This document shows positions 1 through 7,444 of a DNA stretch of 10,635 bases, piece by piece. The stretch's first letter is position 1. Each line of letters starts with the position of its first letter. The stretch is from assembly GCA_012032975.1 (NCBI GenBank), contig JAAUPU010000032.1, positions 1 to 10,635 on the forward strand, given 5' to 3'. A model generated the notes under the pieces. That model did no database searches, had not been told where the DNA came from, and saw only the letters and a list, made by a program, of their open reading frames with translations. The DNA comes from Caldilineaceae bacterium. Lineage in GTDB: Bacteria; Chloroflexota; Anaerolineae; Caldilineales; Caldilineaceae. The translations under genes were made by a program, and so were the position numbers.

Positions 1-79
1 GTATCGGCCTGCTTTGGGCTTTCTGAAAATGCCGCTGGCTGCTGTGCTAAGAGCCGACAAGACCCGTCTCCCCCCATGC

Positions 80-108
80 TTGGTCCACGATTCAGATCAG
101 GCTACAAT
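80..108 (+). promoter_or_regulatory. Possible sigma70-type promoter for the DUF3105 gene
   Basis: A -35-like TTGGTC (80-85) is followed after exactly 17 bases by a -10-like TACAAT (103-108, 5 of 6 consensus matches). Transcription would start near 115 and give a leader of about 80 nt before the DUF3105 start. Only the TTG part of the -35 box matches well, so this is a motif-based guess. Confidence 0.35.
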
Positions 109-140
109 GTACCACCAAGTGTATCAATCCCTAAATCATT

Positions 141-158
141 CCGAATTCTTCGATTCGG
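141..158. other. Short inverted repeat in the leader of the DUF3105 gene
   Basis: CCGAAT (141-146) and ATTCGG (153-158) form a perfect 6-bp stem around the 6-base loop TCTTCG. It lies between the proposed promoter and the ribosome binding site. It could be a small leader hairpin or the end of an upstream transcript. There is no T-run of terminator quality, so the role is open. Confidence 0.3.
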
Positions 159-194
159 TTTGACTCTGTCGAAGTCTCTATTTCAGGAGCAATG

Positions 195-825
195 ATGGCA
201 AGTAAATCTAGTTCGTCCAGGTCTTCAAGCCGGCGCGCTGCACAGCGCGAGCGGAATGCAAAACAGCGTCGTCAGACGAATTATCTGTTGATTGGCGGCG
301 CCGCGATCTTCGTAGCGTTGATTGCGCTTGTCGTCTTCATCAACGTGCGCAATCAGGCTCCGGTTGGGGGCGAGCAGAGCTTTTCTTCTCAGGGGAATAT
401 TCACATTCCCTTTGGCACAGCCTCGCCCATTGCCTACAACAGTGCCCCGCCGACTTCCGGCCCCCATTACGGCAACCTGGCGGCTTGGAATATCTATACC
501 GAACCTCAACGCTATGAGCAGGTCGTCCACAACATGGAGGATGGCGGCGTCTTGGTTTACTATCAATGCCAGGACGGCTGCCCGGAGATCGTCAGCCAAT
601 TGGAGGCGATAGTTGACCCCATATATTCGGGCCGGTCGCCATGTGCTGATGATGCCCAACGACCCCAACTGGACGGTCGGCGACAGTCTGCCATTGCATC
701 AGGATATGGGCGCCGCCATCGCTTTGACCGCGTGGCAAAAGCTTCTCACGATGGACGCGGTGGATGAGGAAGTGGTGCGTAGCTTTATTGACCGCTATGA
801 AGGGATTGACCACCACCTGCGGTAG
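195..825 (+). CDS. DUF3105 family membrane-anchored protein (one frameshift as read)
   Basis: A protein of unknown biochemical function with a DUF3105 domain. The start is probably the second of two adjacent ATGs (195), which sits 5 bases after AGGAG (185-189); the ATG at 192 is only 2 bases away. A Ser/Arg/Lys-rich cytoplasmic N-terminus (about 1-29) precedes one transmembrane helix (about 31-51), predicting an anchored protein with the domain outside. The domain shows TSGPHYG (88-94), a Tyr/Glu-rich stretch leading to VHNMEDGGV (111-119), and a Cys pair (C125, C129), all typical of DUF3105. The frame breaks at the CCCC run at 617-620: removing one base continues as DPYIRAGRHVLMMPNDPNW and ends at TAG 823-825, giving 209 residues. 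Without repair the product ends in unrelated sequence at 767. The repaired C-terminus is family-like, so I infer a sequencing error or a recent mutation. Confidence 0.8.
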
Positions 826-897
826 TGAACTGCCAGTCCTTGCGATGCGTACTCCTCGTCCCGAGATCCCTCCGATAAGCCTGGCAACCGGTCTGCG

Positions 898-2334
898 CTA
901 CAGCTTTCCATCCGACATGGCTGCCAACAATGCCATACCCCCATGCACCGGGTCAGCAGCCACCCGTTCAGACAGCGCCTGCGCCTGCCTTTGAGCGTCG
1001 GCGCGGATCGTCTCCCCATCCATGCTCAACACAGCCCCATTGCGCACCAACACTCGCCCGGCTACCATCACAGTCGTCACCTCGCGCCCGGTTGCCGAAT
1101 AGACCAAGTTTGGCACAATCGTACGGATCGGGGTCTCCACGACAGGCGCCAGATTTGGCTCGGTCAAGTCGACCAGGATCAGGTCTGCTTGTTTGCCGAC
1201 CTCCAGCGAACCGATCTGATCGCCGAGACCGATGGCGTGCGCCCCTTCGATGGTAGCCATGCGCAACACCTCCCACGCCGGCATCACCGTCGGATCTCGA
1301 AACTTGATCTTGTTGAAAAGTGCGGTCAGTTTCATCTCGTTGAAGAGGTTGTTGCAGTTGTTGCCCGCCGCCTGATCCGAGCCAAGCGCCACCAGCCCAC
1401 CGGCTTGGCGAAAGCGATGAGCCGGCGGGACGATGCCGTCGATGATGCCAATGCTGCCAGAGCAGAGCGCCATCCTCGCGCCGCTGCGGGCGATCCGTTC
1501 GGTCTCGCCATCGGTGGCTTCGGTCAAATGGACGGCCAGCAACTGCTCGTCCAGGTAGCCGATCTTCTGCAGGTAGTCCGGGCTACGCTGACCAAAACGT
1601 TTGAGCATCTGATCGATCTCGCGGTCACACTGGGCGACATGCATGTGGATCATCAACCCCTCGCGCTCGGCCAGCCGTTTGACCGCCATCAGTTGCAGAT
1701 GGCCGAGCATGTCCGGGCCTTGCGGTCCCAGCATCGTCGTGATGCGGCCATCGGCTGCCCCGTGCCAGTTGCGCACAAACTGTAGCGCGGCGTCCATGCT
1801 GGCTCGACCTGTTGCGTCGTCCAACGGATAGACCTCGCCGACTTTCCAGCCCGCCATGCCGCCGGGGGGAAGCGCGTTGATTGTGGGCGTCAACTGTGCG
1901 CGGACGCCGGCTTCGACAAAGACCTCCGCCCACCCTGGACGCGGCGTAGTGTAGTCGCCAAAGGTGGTCGTGCCGGAGCGCAACGCTTCCAGCACATTGA
2001 GCCGGGTGCCGGCCAGGCTAGCTTCCGCCGTCATGTGGCGCGCATAGGGCGCCAATGCGCGTTGCATCCAGTTGGCCACATCCTGAGCCACCCCGCGCAC
2101 GATGGCCAGCGGCGTGTGCATGTGACCATCGACAAGACCCGGCAGCACCGCGCAGCCGCTGGCATCTATGATCTCGTCGGCATCGTAGCGGATGGTCGCA
2201 TCGTCACTGGCAACCACGTCAATGAGCCGCCCGTCACGAATCGCCACCGCGCCGTCGGCCACATAGCCAACGCCGTCGCCCTGCATGGTCAAGAGATGAC
2301 CGTGGGTGATCAATGTGTCTATATGTTCAGTCAT
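898..2334 (-). CDS. Metal-dependent amidohydrolase, ATZ/TRZ (MtaD/SsnA-like) subgroup
   Basis: A probable cytosolic hydrolase or deaminase of 478 residues, close to the usual 430-480 for the family. A small N-terminal beta-sandwich (about 1-60) leads into the TIM-barrel with GLVDGHMH (H71, H73 as metal ligands), a third ligand H232 in MHVAQ, H269 in LLAVHLTE and the catalytic/metal Asp D320 in ALGSDQAAGNN. The C-terminal strand GKQADLILVDL (380-390) is typical of the family. By comparison with S-adenosylhomocysteine/methylthioadenosine deaminases and triazine hydrolases, a Glu is expected three residues after H232; here it is Gln (Q235), so the substrate should not be read across from those enzymes. 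The start is supported by AGGA about 7-8 bases upstream. It is the last gene of the minus-strand run, 72 bases after alkC. Class assignment is firm; the substrate is unknown. Confidence 0.87.
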   Translation of the reverse strand: MTEHIDTLITHGHLLTMQGDGVGYVADGAVAIRDGRLIDVVASDDATIRYDADEIIDASGCAVLPGLVDGHMHTPLAIVRGVAQDVANWMQRALAPYARHMTAEASLAGTRLNVLEALRSGTTTFGDYTTPRPGWAEVFVEAGVRAQLTPTINALPPGGMAGWKVGEVYPLDDATGRASMDAALQFVRNWHGAADGRITTMLGPQGPDMLGHLQLMAVKRLAEREGLMIHMHVAQCDREIDQMLKRFGQRSPDYLQKIGYLDEQLLAVHLTEATDGETERIARSGARMALCSGSIGIIDGIVPPAHRFRQAGGLVALGSDQAAGNNCNNLFNEMKLTALFNKIKFRDPTVMPAWEVLRMATIEGAHAIGLGDQIGSLEVGKQADLILVDLTEPNLAPVVETPIRTIVPNLVYSATGREVTTVMVAGRVLVRNGAVLSMDGETIRADAQRQAQALSERVAADPVHGGMALLAAMSDGKL

Positions 2335-2406
2335 GGGTCAATCCTATTCTCTCGGGCGATGGCGATGGTGAATCATTGAAATGATCGAGTCGGGGGTAAG
2401 CGGTCT

Positions 2407-3491
2407 TCACGGGTTGAGCATCAGTGTGACCGTCGCCATTTCCACACCGTTCACACCACAGCCAGACGGTGTTCGCCCGGATGGTGCTTGCGAGTGCTGC
2501 GTTCGGCGAACGAATGGGTGCGAGCGACGGTATGAATGCCTGGCTCAAATGTGTCCTCGCGAATCTGGAAGATCTTGCGGGATTGATGGCCGCGAGCTTT
2601 CATGAAGTAGATTGCATATTCGAGCCGTAGACGTGCAGGATGCCGACCTTGAACGTCCAGCTCAAACGAGAACCGAATCTCATCGCCGATCCGAAGATCG
2701 GTGTCGCTGACCTGAAGAGTGACCACCGCAACCTGTTTGGGATCGCCAAAGCCGAAGAGCGAAAGCGCGCGGCTGCTACCGGCTTTCAACAGGGTGCGGC
2801 AGCCATGCTTGATGATCCAGTCGGTCCGTTCCGAGCGGCCCTGCCACGTCTCGCAAAGGTCCAGCACCAGTTCTGGGTGATCTTTGGAGATGTCGTTGAG
2901 GTTGTTGGCCACGCTGCGCCGGACGTACTCGGATTCGTCGTCCTTCAACTGTTCCAGGATGGGCAGAATGGGGCCACGGGTCGCGCTTGAACGCTGGCAA
3001 TGCTATCGCCCAGGGCAGTCGAGGGCGACATCCTTCGCTGGCCAATCGACGCAGATGCTCGTTCTTATCCCCGCCCACTGCCGCAAGTAGTGCAGCGCGC
3101 GGGGCGCATCTGCGGCAAGAAACGGTCGAACCGCAAACTCTGAACTACACAGTGGCGTAAAAAAGGCCAACGCCGGCATCGAGCGCTCCCAGTCCTCCTG
3201 TCCATAACACTCCACAAAATCCGGGAAGACCATCGCATTGAAGCCAGAAAAACTTGGAGCGACACGTTGCAGAATTGCCAGACTTTCAGCGTACTCGTCT
3301 GGCAGCGCTATGTGAAGCGCACATGAGATATGGCGCATTCGCTCTTTGAGTTCAAGAGCCTCCCACTTCTCGTCCAAGACTGCCCGTGTGAAAGATTGCT
3401 GGTCGAAGCCGGGAGCCACCCCCTGGATCTCGGTGCCGAGCCTCTCGACAAACGCTGGCGTGAAGAACCGATCCTTGAGCGCTTCTGCCAT
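2407..3491 (-). CDS. alkC: AlkC-type DNA alkylation repair protein (three frameshifts as read)
   Basis: AlkC-family proteins are HEAT-like-repeat DNA glycosylases that excise alkylated bases such as 3-methyladenine-type and cationic N-methyl lesions. The repaired product is 361 residues. The N-terminus ([18 protein letters not shown], then a run ending [13 protein letters not shown]) is typical, followed by helical repeats: FAVRPFLA (119-126), [19 protein letters not shown] (about 145-163) and [20 protein letters not shown] (about 187-206). A C-terminal beta-rich Ig-like domain (about 250-361) includes [12 protein letters not shown] and ends [15 protein letters not shown]. As read, one base is missing in the C-run 3069-3072, one is extra in the G-run 2970-2973, and one is missing near 2451-2457, which creates an early stop. 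Each repair gives family-like sequence and the total is a whole number of codons. I chose ATG 3491 over TTG 3497 because AAGGA is then 7 bases upstream. It starts 2 bases after the stop of the preceding gene. Confidence 0.85.
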
Positions 3492-3493
3492 TG

Positions 3494-4262
3494 TCAAATC
3501 CTTGTGGCATTTCTTCGTGAAGAGGTCGCATCTGCAAGAGCCAGAGCAAGGCCAGCCCGGGCCGAAAGACCCAACGGCGTGTATCCCAATTCGCGGGCGG
3601 CGCCATCGCCAAAGAGGGCGGCGATCAGTGTCGGCTCGCCGTTTTCAGCGAGAAATGGTTCGAGTACGATGCGGGTGTACGCGATGTCGTCATTGTCAAG
3701 TTTGGGTTCGGCCACGCCGGCCATTGCCATTGCTTGGCCCTCCTGTTCAAGCAGCGCACCCAGTGATCGTGCGGCGCCATGTAGTTGAATATACGCGGTG
3801 CGGTGAATGCAGGTGAGAAGCTCCTCGCGCACCTTGGCGGGGGTCTGCGGTTCGCTTGTCCATAGCCAGGCTGTGATCCACGGTTCAGCCCACACGGCTG
3901 GCCGATAGACCACAGAGGTGCGTCGGTGTTTTAGCTCATCGGCGTAGCGGTTGGTCCATCCACCCAGGAGGTCATCCACCACGACCATAGAAACGCGAAA
4001 ATCGCCGGGATGTCGTGTCGTTCAGATTGTGCTTCCGCCGAGGCATTTGCGCCGATGCGGTCCGCGCCAAAGGCCAACAGGTCATCCACGAACAGGTGTA
4101 GATGCTCCTTGCCCATCGGGTTCATGACCACCAGCGGAAGCTTGAGATCGCCTGTGTCGTCGTCAATCAGGCGCGCAGGTAGGCCTCGAACCGTTCCCTG
4201 TTACGCGGCAACGCATACAGTTCGCGCTGCGTGTCGAGCAAAGGAACATAGGCCAGGTTCAT
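3494..4262 (-). CDS. Conserved-looking protein of unknown function upstream of alkC (two frameshifts as read)
   Basis: I do not recognise a named domain. Repaired, it is 256 residues with no signal peptide or clear membrane helix. It begins MNLAYVPLLDTQRELYALPR and has several motif-like blocks: KLPLVVMNPMGKEHL (41-55), MVVVDDLLGGWTNRYADE (93-110), a Trp-rich stretch AVWAEPWITAWLWTSE (123-138), KVREELLTCIHRTAYIQLHG (144-163), and LFGDGAARELGY (217-228). Hydrophobic strands followed by Asp/Gly turns suggest a folded soluble protein. One base is missing at the CGCGC stretch near 4170-4175 and one in the A-run 3998-4001; with both restored the frame runs from ATG 4262 to TGA 3494. AGGTGG just upstream may be the ribosome binding site. 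The stop lies 2 bases before the alkC ATG, with an alternative TTG overlapping the stop, which suggests translational coupling and a linked role. Confidence 0.68.
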
Positions 4263-4346
4263 GGGCCACCTATACCGCTGAAGTGGAAATCTGTGGCGAA
4301 TTGATGGATGACCCAATCGGCATCCACAGGCCACGGACAAGGCATC

Positions 4347-5441
4347 TCATTCTAGCTCGCTGACTTTGCGCTCTGCCTTTGCCAACCAGTCTGGGTTGAT
4401 CGTCACGCCCCAGCCGGGTCCGTCGGGTATCATCACGCGGCCATCGACCGTTTCCAGCACAGGTGTGAAGAGATCGCTCACCCACGGCGTCGGCTCAATC
4501 GAAAACTCGACGTGAGGGCCGGCATTGGCGATTGCACCCATCATGTGCAGCGTGAAGACGGTGACGAGCGAGTGGTTGGCCGAATGGGGCACGCAGGGCA
4601 AGCCAGCCTGCTCCGCCATCTTGGCCACGCGCAGCGCACGGGTCAAGCCGCCGATGTAGCAGATGTCCGGCTGGGCAATATCGACCACCGCGCCCGAGAT
4701 GATGCGCCGCCATTGTTGCAGGTCATAGTCCTGTTCACCCCCCGCCACGGAGATATCCAGCGTCGCCGCCACTTCGGCTGTCCATTCCAGCTCCCAATAG
4801 GGACAGGGTTCCTCAAAATGGCCGAAGTTGTGCGCTTCGAGCAATCTGCCGACTTCAATGGCCCTGGCTGGCGTGTAGCAACTGTTGCCATCCGCCAGCA
4901 GGGTCACATCGTCGCCTACCGCCTTGCGCACTGTGGGGATCAGCGCCTCCGTCCGCCCCGGCCACTGATCCTCGTCGTGGCCGGCCACCTTGCCCACTCG
5001 TATCTTGAAGGCGCGGTAACCGTGGCTGTCACAGAAACGGGAGAGCCGTTCGGCCTCCGCTTCCGGCGTGATGTCACGGCGCATACTTGAACCATAGACC
5101 GGAAACGGGCGGGGCTGTCCGCCGAGCAGCTCGCAGACCGACTTATCGGCCAGCTTGCCGCGCAGATCCCAAAGCGCAGTATCGAGACCGGTCAACGCCC
5201 GGCAGACATAGGAGCCGGGAAATTTGTAGGTGGCCTCGATGACCGCATCGGACAAGCCCTCCAGGTCATCGGCATCGCGGCCCAGTGCTAGCGGGGCCAC
5301 CTGGCGGTGCAAGACGGCTGCCGTGATGTCGGCGTTAAAGGTAGAGACCTGGCCGATGCCCTCGGCCCCGCTCTCTGTGCGTATTCGTACGATGCCGACC
5401 TGTTGGCCGACCGTGAAGCTCTCGACACTTTGAATCTTCAT
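4347..5441 (-). CDS. Enolase-superfamily enzyme, mandelate racemase/muconate lactonizing type
   Basis: A divalent-metal enzyme that abstracts a proton next to a carboxylate; members are sugar-acid dehydratases, racemases or cycloisomerases. It is 364 residues, normal for the family. The N-terminal capping domain covers about 1-115, the barrel about 120-345. Metal ligands are D184 (LLADGN), E210 or E211 (HFEEP) and E236 (AGGEQ). The second-strand motif is K146-I-R148, so the catalytic Lys is present but the usual second Lys is Arg. D259 (QPD) and H286 (VPHSANH) are 27 residues apart, the same spacing as the Asp-His dyad of mandelate racemase, which points to the mandelate-racemase subgroup and a sugar-acid dehydratase or racemase. 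ATG 5441 has AGGAG 6 bases upstream. It is the first gene of the minus-strand run; I found no convincing promoter in 5442-5600 on this strand. The substrate is not predictable from sequence alone. Confidence 0.88.
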   Translation of the reverse strand: MKIQSVESFTVGQQVGIVRIRTESGAEGIGQVSTFNADITAAVLHRQVAPLALGRDADDLEGLSDAVIEATYKFPGSYVCRALTGLDTALWDLRGKLADKSVCELLGGQPRPFPVYGSSMRRDITPEAEAERLSRFCDSHGYRAFKIRVGKVAGHDEDQWPGRTEALIPTVRKAVGDDVTLLADGNSCYTPARAIEVGRLLEAHNFGHFEEPCPYWELEWTAEVAATLDISVAGGEQDYDLQQWRRIISGAVVDIAQPDICYIGGLTRALRVAKMAEQAGLPCVPHSANHSLVTVFTLHMMGAIANAGPHVEFSIEPTPWVSDLFTPVLETVDGRVMIPDGPGWGVTINPDWLAKAERKVSELE

Positions 5442-5593
5442 AGGGTGCTCCTGGGAGACAGTCGATGGAATGCGTTACTTTGGGCTGTGGCACAGTTGGG
5501 GAAAGAAGCGATGCATTTTCTATGCGGGGACGGATACCTGATAGTCGATGGACAAAAGTATGAAATGTTCGCTTCACTGGTGTAATATCGAAT

Positions 5594-5622
5594 TTGACAG
5601 CAAATAGTGTCTGGATTATAGT
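5594..5622 (+). promoter_or_regulatory. Strong sigma70-type promoter for the cold-shock gene
   Basis: TTGACA (5594-5599, a perfect -35 consensus) is followed after exactly 17 bases by TATAGT (5617-5622, 5 of 6 matches to the -10). The start of transcription should be near 5629, leaving an untranslated leader of about 130 nt before the cold-shock ATG at 5763. This is the best promoter in the window by consensus. Confidence 0.72.
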
Positions 5623-5628
5623 GTAGGC

Positions 5629-5762
5629 TGCAAGACGTTGAAAGTTCTGATCAAGTTGCGTTGAAACGGTGTCTAGTAGGCTTGTTTCTCTCATCTTTAA
5701 GAAGTGAAGGCGTTTTGCGGCAGAATGAACGCAGTATTTAGTCAACACAGGAAGTGTACCAA
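5629..5762 (+). promoter_or_regulatory. Long 5' leader of the cold-shock mRNA, with ribosome binding site
   Basis: About 130 nt lie between the predicted transcription start and the ATG, with no ORF of note. Long leaders of this kind regulate cspA-type genes of other bacteria by temperature-dependent folding; that this one does so is inference from length and position. AGGAAG (5749-5754) ends 8 bases before the ATG and is the ribosome binding site. The in-frame GTG at 5754 overlaps it, so it is not the start. Confidence 0.45.
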
Positions 5763-5975
5763 ATGAGTGAACAACGTTTGACCGGCACCGTGAAGTGGTT
5801 CAATGATCAGAAGGGCTACGGATTCATCGCCTACGAGGGTGGCAAAGATGTCTTTGTTCACCACTCTGCAATCCAGTCCCAGGGCTTCCGCAGTCTCGCG
5901 GAAGGTGAGCGAGTTGAGTTCTCGATTGAGCAGGGTCCGAAAGGGCCAGCCGCAGCCAACGTCACCAAGATCTAA
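5763..5975 (+). CDS. csp: Cold-shock protein, CspA family
   Basis: A complete single cold-shock domain of 70 residues, the usual family length. It binds single-stranded RNA and DNA in the cytoplasm and acts as an RNA chaperone. The sequence shows [16 protein letters not shown] with RNP1 (KGYGFI, 17-22) and RNP2 (VFVHHS, 30-35), the surface aromatics W12, F13, Y19, F21, F31, H33 and H34, and the closing strand [12 protein letters not shown]. The ATG at 5763 is preferred over an in-frame GTG at 5754 because the AGGAAG ribosome binding site would overlap the latter, and because [13 protein letters not shown] is the normal family start. It is monocistronic: its own strong promoter and leader lie upstream and a strong terminator follows 31 bases after the stop. 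The divergent neighbour is the enolase-superfamily gene. Confidence 0.97.
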   Translation: MSEQRLTGTVKWFNDQKGYGFIAYEGGKDVFVHHSAIQSQGFRSLAEGERVEFSIEQGPKGPAAANVTKI

Positions 5976-6006
5976 TTGGCTATAGACCGCTTCTGGCGGT
6001 GATGTT

Positions 6007-6042
6007 AAAAAAAGGAACCGGCATTCCGCCGGTTCCTTTTTT
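6007..6042. terminator. Strong, bidirectional-looking intrinsic terminator after csp
   Basis: A perfect 9-bp GC-rich stem, GGAACCGGC (6014-6022) and GCCGGTTCC (6028-6036), with a 5-base loop, is flanked by seven A on the left and six T on the right. It ends the csp transcript on the plus strand and would also work on the minus strand. A smaller hairpin, ACCGC/GCGGT (5986-6000), lies just before it. Confidence 0.95.
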
Positions 6043-6090
6043 GTTGTTAGAGATGTCGTGCTGGGCCTAATCGACGGGTCACCCCGATGT

Positions 6091-6119
6091 TTGATCATGT
6101 GTAGATTTAATTGTATTCT
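6091..6119 (+). promoter_or_regulatory. Probable promoter for the aminotransferase gene
   Basis: TTGATC (6091-6096) and TATTCT (6114-6119) are 17 bases apart, each matching 4 of 6 consensus positions. The spacer is AT-rich. Being just downstream of the csp terminator, the aminotransferase needs its own promoter, which supports the call. Transcription would start near 6126. Confidence 0.45.
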
Positions 6120-6192
6120 GACCTCAATACTGGCAGGCAGCCAGCAGTGAATGAGTCTTTCCATCGAAACAGTCCGGAGGTGAGGGAGCACT

Positions 6193-7386
6193 ATGAGATT
6201 AGCGCAGCAACTTGATAAGCTGGGGACCGAAACTGCGTTTGCAGTCTCTGGGGCAGCGGCTGCCTGGGCAGCCAAGGGCCACAAAGTCTATCCCTTCCAT
6301 CTGGGTGACATCAACTTGCCGACGCCTGAGAATGTCGTGGACGCGGCCTTCAAGGCCATCCGCGATGGCTACACGGGCTACTGTCCTGCCGCGGGAATCC
6401 CGCAACTGAGGGCGGTTTTGGCGGACGACGTGGGCGCCAAGCGCGACGTCCACTACAGCGCAGAGCAAGTCTCTGTTCAACCTGGCGGCAAACCAGTGAT
6501 CGGCAAGTTTCTGGCTGCCGTGATGAATCCCGGTGATGAGGTACTCTATCCGAATCCGGGCTATCCGATCTATGAATCGCAGATCGAGTATCAGCGTGGG
6601 GTTGCGATTCCCTATGGCTACATCGAGACGGATACTGGATTTGCCCTGGATCTGGACGGTATCAGACGTTCGATCAGCGACCGGACGACCGCTCTCATTT
6701 ACAACAATTACCAGAATCCGACCGGCGCGCAATCGACACGTCAAGAGGTCGAGGCGCTGGCCAAGTTGGCGCTTGAGCACGATCTATGGGTGATGAGCGA
6801 CGATGCCTATCATGAGATGCGCTACAGCGGAGATCCCTTGACGATTGTGGATCTGCCGGGGATGCAGGAGCGGACGGTGATCCTCTACACCTGCTCCAAG
6901 CGTTTCGCCATGACCGGCTGGCGGCTGGGCGCGGCGATCGGCCCCCAACCCGTGATCGATGTGATCAACAAGATCAATACCAACGTCGAATCTTGTTCCA
7001 CCCATTTCATCCAGCGCGCCATGGTCGAGGCCATCCCCGGCGATTCCAGCGGGCCGGATGCTATCCTGGCGACGTTGCTTGAACGGCGCGACGCTGCGGT
7101 GGCCGGACTCAACGCCATCAACGGCATCTCCATTCAGCCACCGGAAAGCACCTTCTATCTCTTCCCCAACGTCACCCAGATTATGGAACGCAAGGGCTAT
7201 AGCGATGTCAACCAGTTGATGGACGAAGCCCTGCGCCTGGCCAACGTTTCGTTCTGCACCCGCAAGCACTTTGGTCGGCCCGTGGCTGGCGAAACCCAAC
7301 ACTTTATTCGCCTGGCCTACTCTGGCATTGATGTAGCCGACATCAACGCAGGGCTGGCGAGCTTGAAAGCGTACTTCGAGGCGTAG
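6193..7386 (+). CDS. PLP-dependent class I/II aminotransferase
   Basis: A cytosolic pyridoxal-phosphate enzyme of 397 residues, normal for fold-type I aspartate-aminotransferase relatives. It has PGGKPVI (97-103, phosphate-binding region), NPGYP (121-125), NPTG (175-178), D203 in SDDAYHEM (contacts the pyridine nitrogen), Y206, the Schiff-base lysine K236 in YTCSKRFAMTGWRLG, R244, and R373 in FIRLAYSG, expected to bind the substrate alpha-carboxylate. All core residues are present, so it should be active. The amino donor and acceptor cannot be read from the sequence; related proteins use aspartate, aromatic, branched-chain amino acids or LL-diaminopimelate. The ATG is preceded by AGGGAG (6183-6188), with GGAGG further upstream. 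The helicase begins 58 bases downstream on the same strand, so the two may be co-transcribed. Confidence 0.93.
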   Translation: MRLAQQLDKLGTETAFAVSGAAAAWAAKGHKVYPFHLGDINLPTPENVVDAAFKAIRDGYTGYCPAAGIPQLRAVLADDVGAKRDVHYSAEQVSVQPGGKPVIGKFLAAVMNPGDEVLYPNPGYPIYESQIEYQRGVAIPYGYIETDTGFALDLDGIRRSISDRTTALIYNNYQNPTGAQSTRQEVEALAKLALEHDLWVMSDDAYHEMRYSGDPLTIVDLPGMQERTVILYTCSKRFAMTGWRLGAAIGPQPVIDVINKINTNVESCSTHFIQRAMVEAIPGDSSGPDAILATLLERRDAAVAGLNAINGISIQPPESTFYLFPNVTQIMERKGYSDVNQLMDEALRLANVSFCTRKHFGRPVAGETQHFIRLAYSGIDVADINAGLASLKAYFEA

Positions 7387-7444
7387 GCCAGAAGACGCAC
7401 AGCATTTACGCCGAATTTGAGATATTGCAAGAATCGAGAATCTT

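Noticed and set aside
826..897. Terminator between the convergent DUF3105 and amidohydrolase genes
   Set aside because: No stem with a T-run is visible in these 72 bases on either strand.
943..1785. A 280-codon open frame on the plus strand
   Set aside because: It lies wholly opposite the well-supported amidohydrolase and its Arg/His-rich translation resembles no family; it is an antisense shadow in GC-rich DNA.
5442..5593. Promoter for the minus-strand gene run
   Set aside because: I looked for -35/-10 pairs with 16-18 base spacing on the minus strand and found only poor matches, so I do not annotate one although one must exist.
5742..6284. A 180-codon minus-strand frame
   Set aside because: It runs across csp, a strong terminator and the aminotransferase start, and has no family resemblance.
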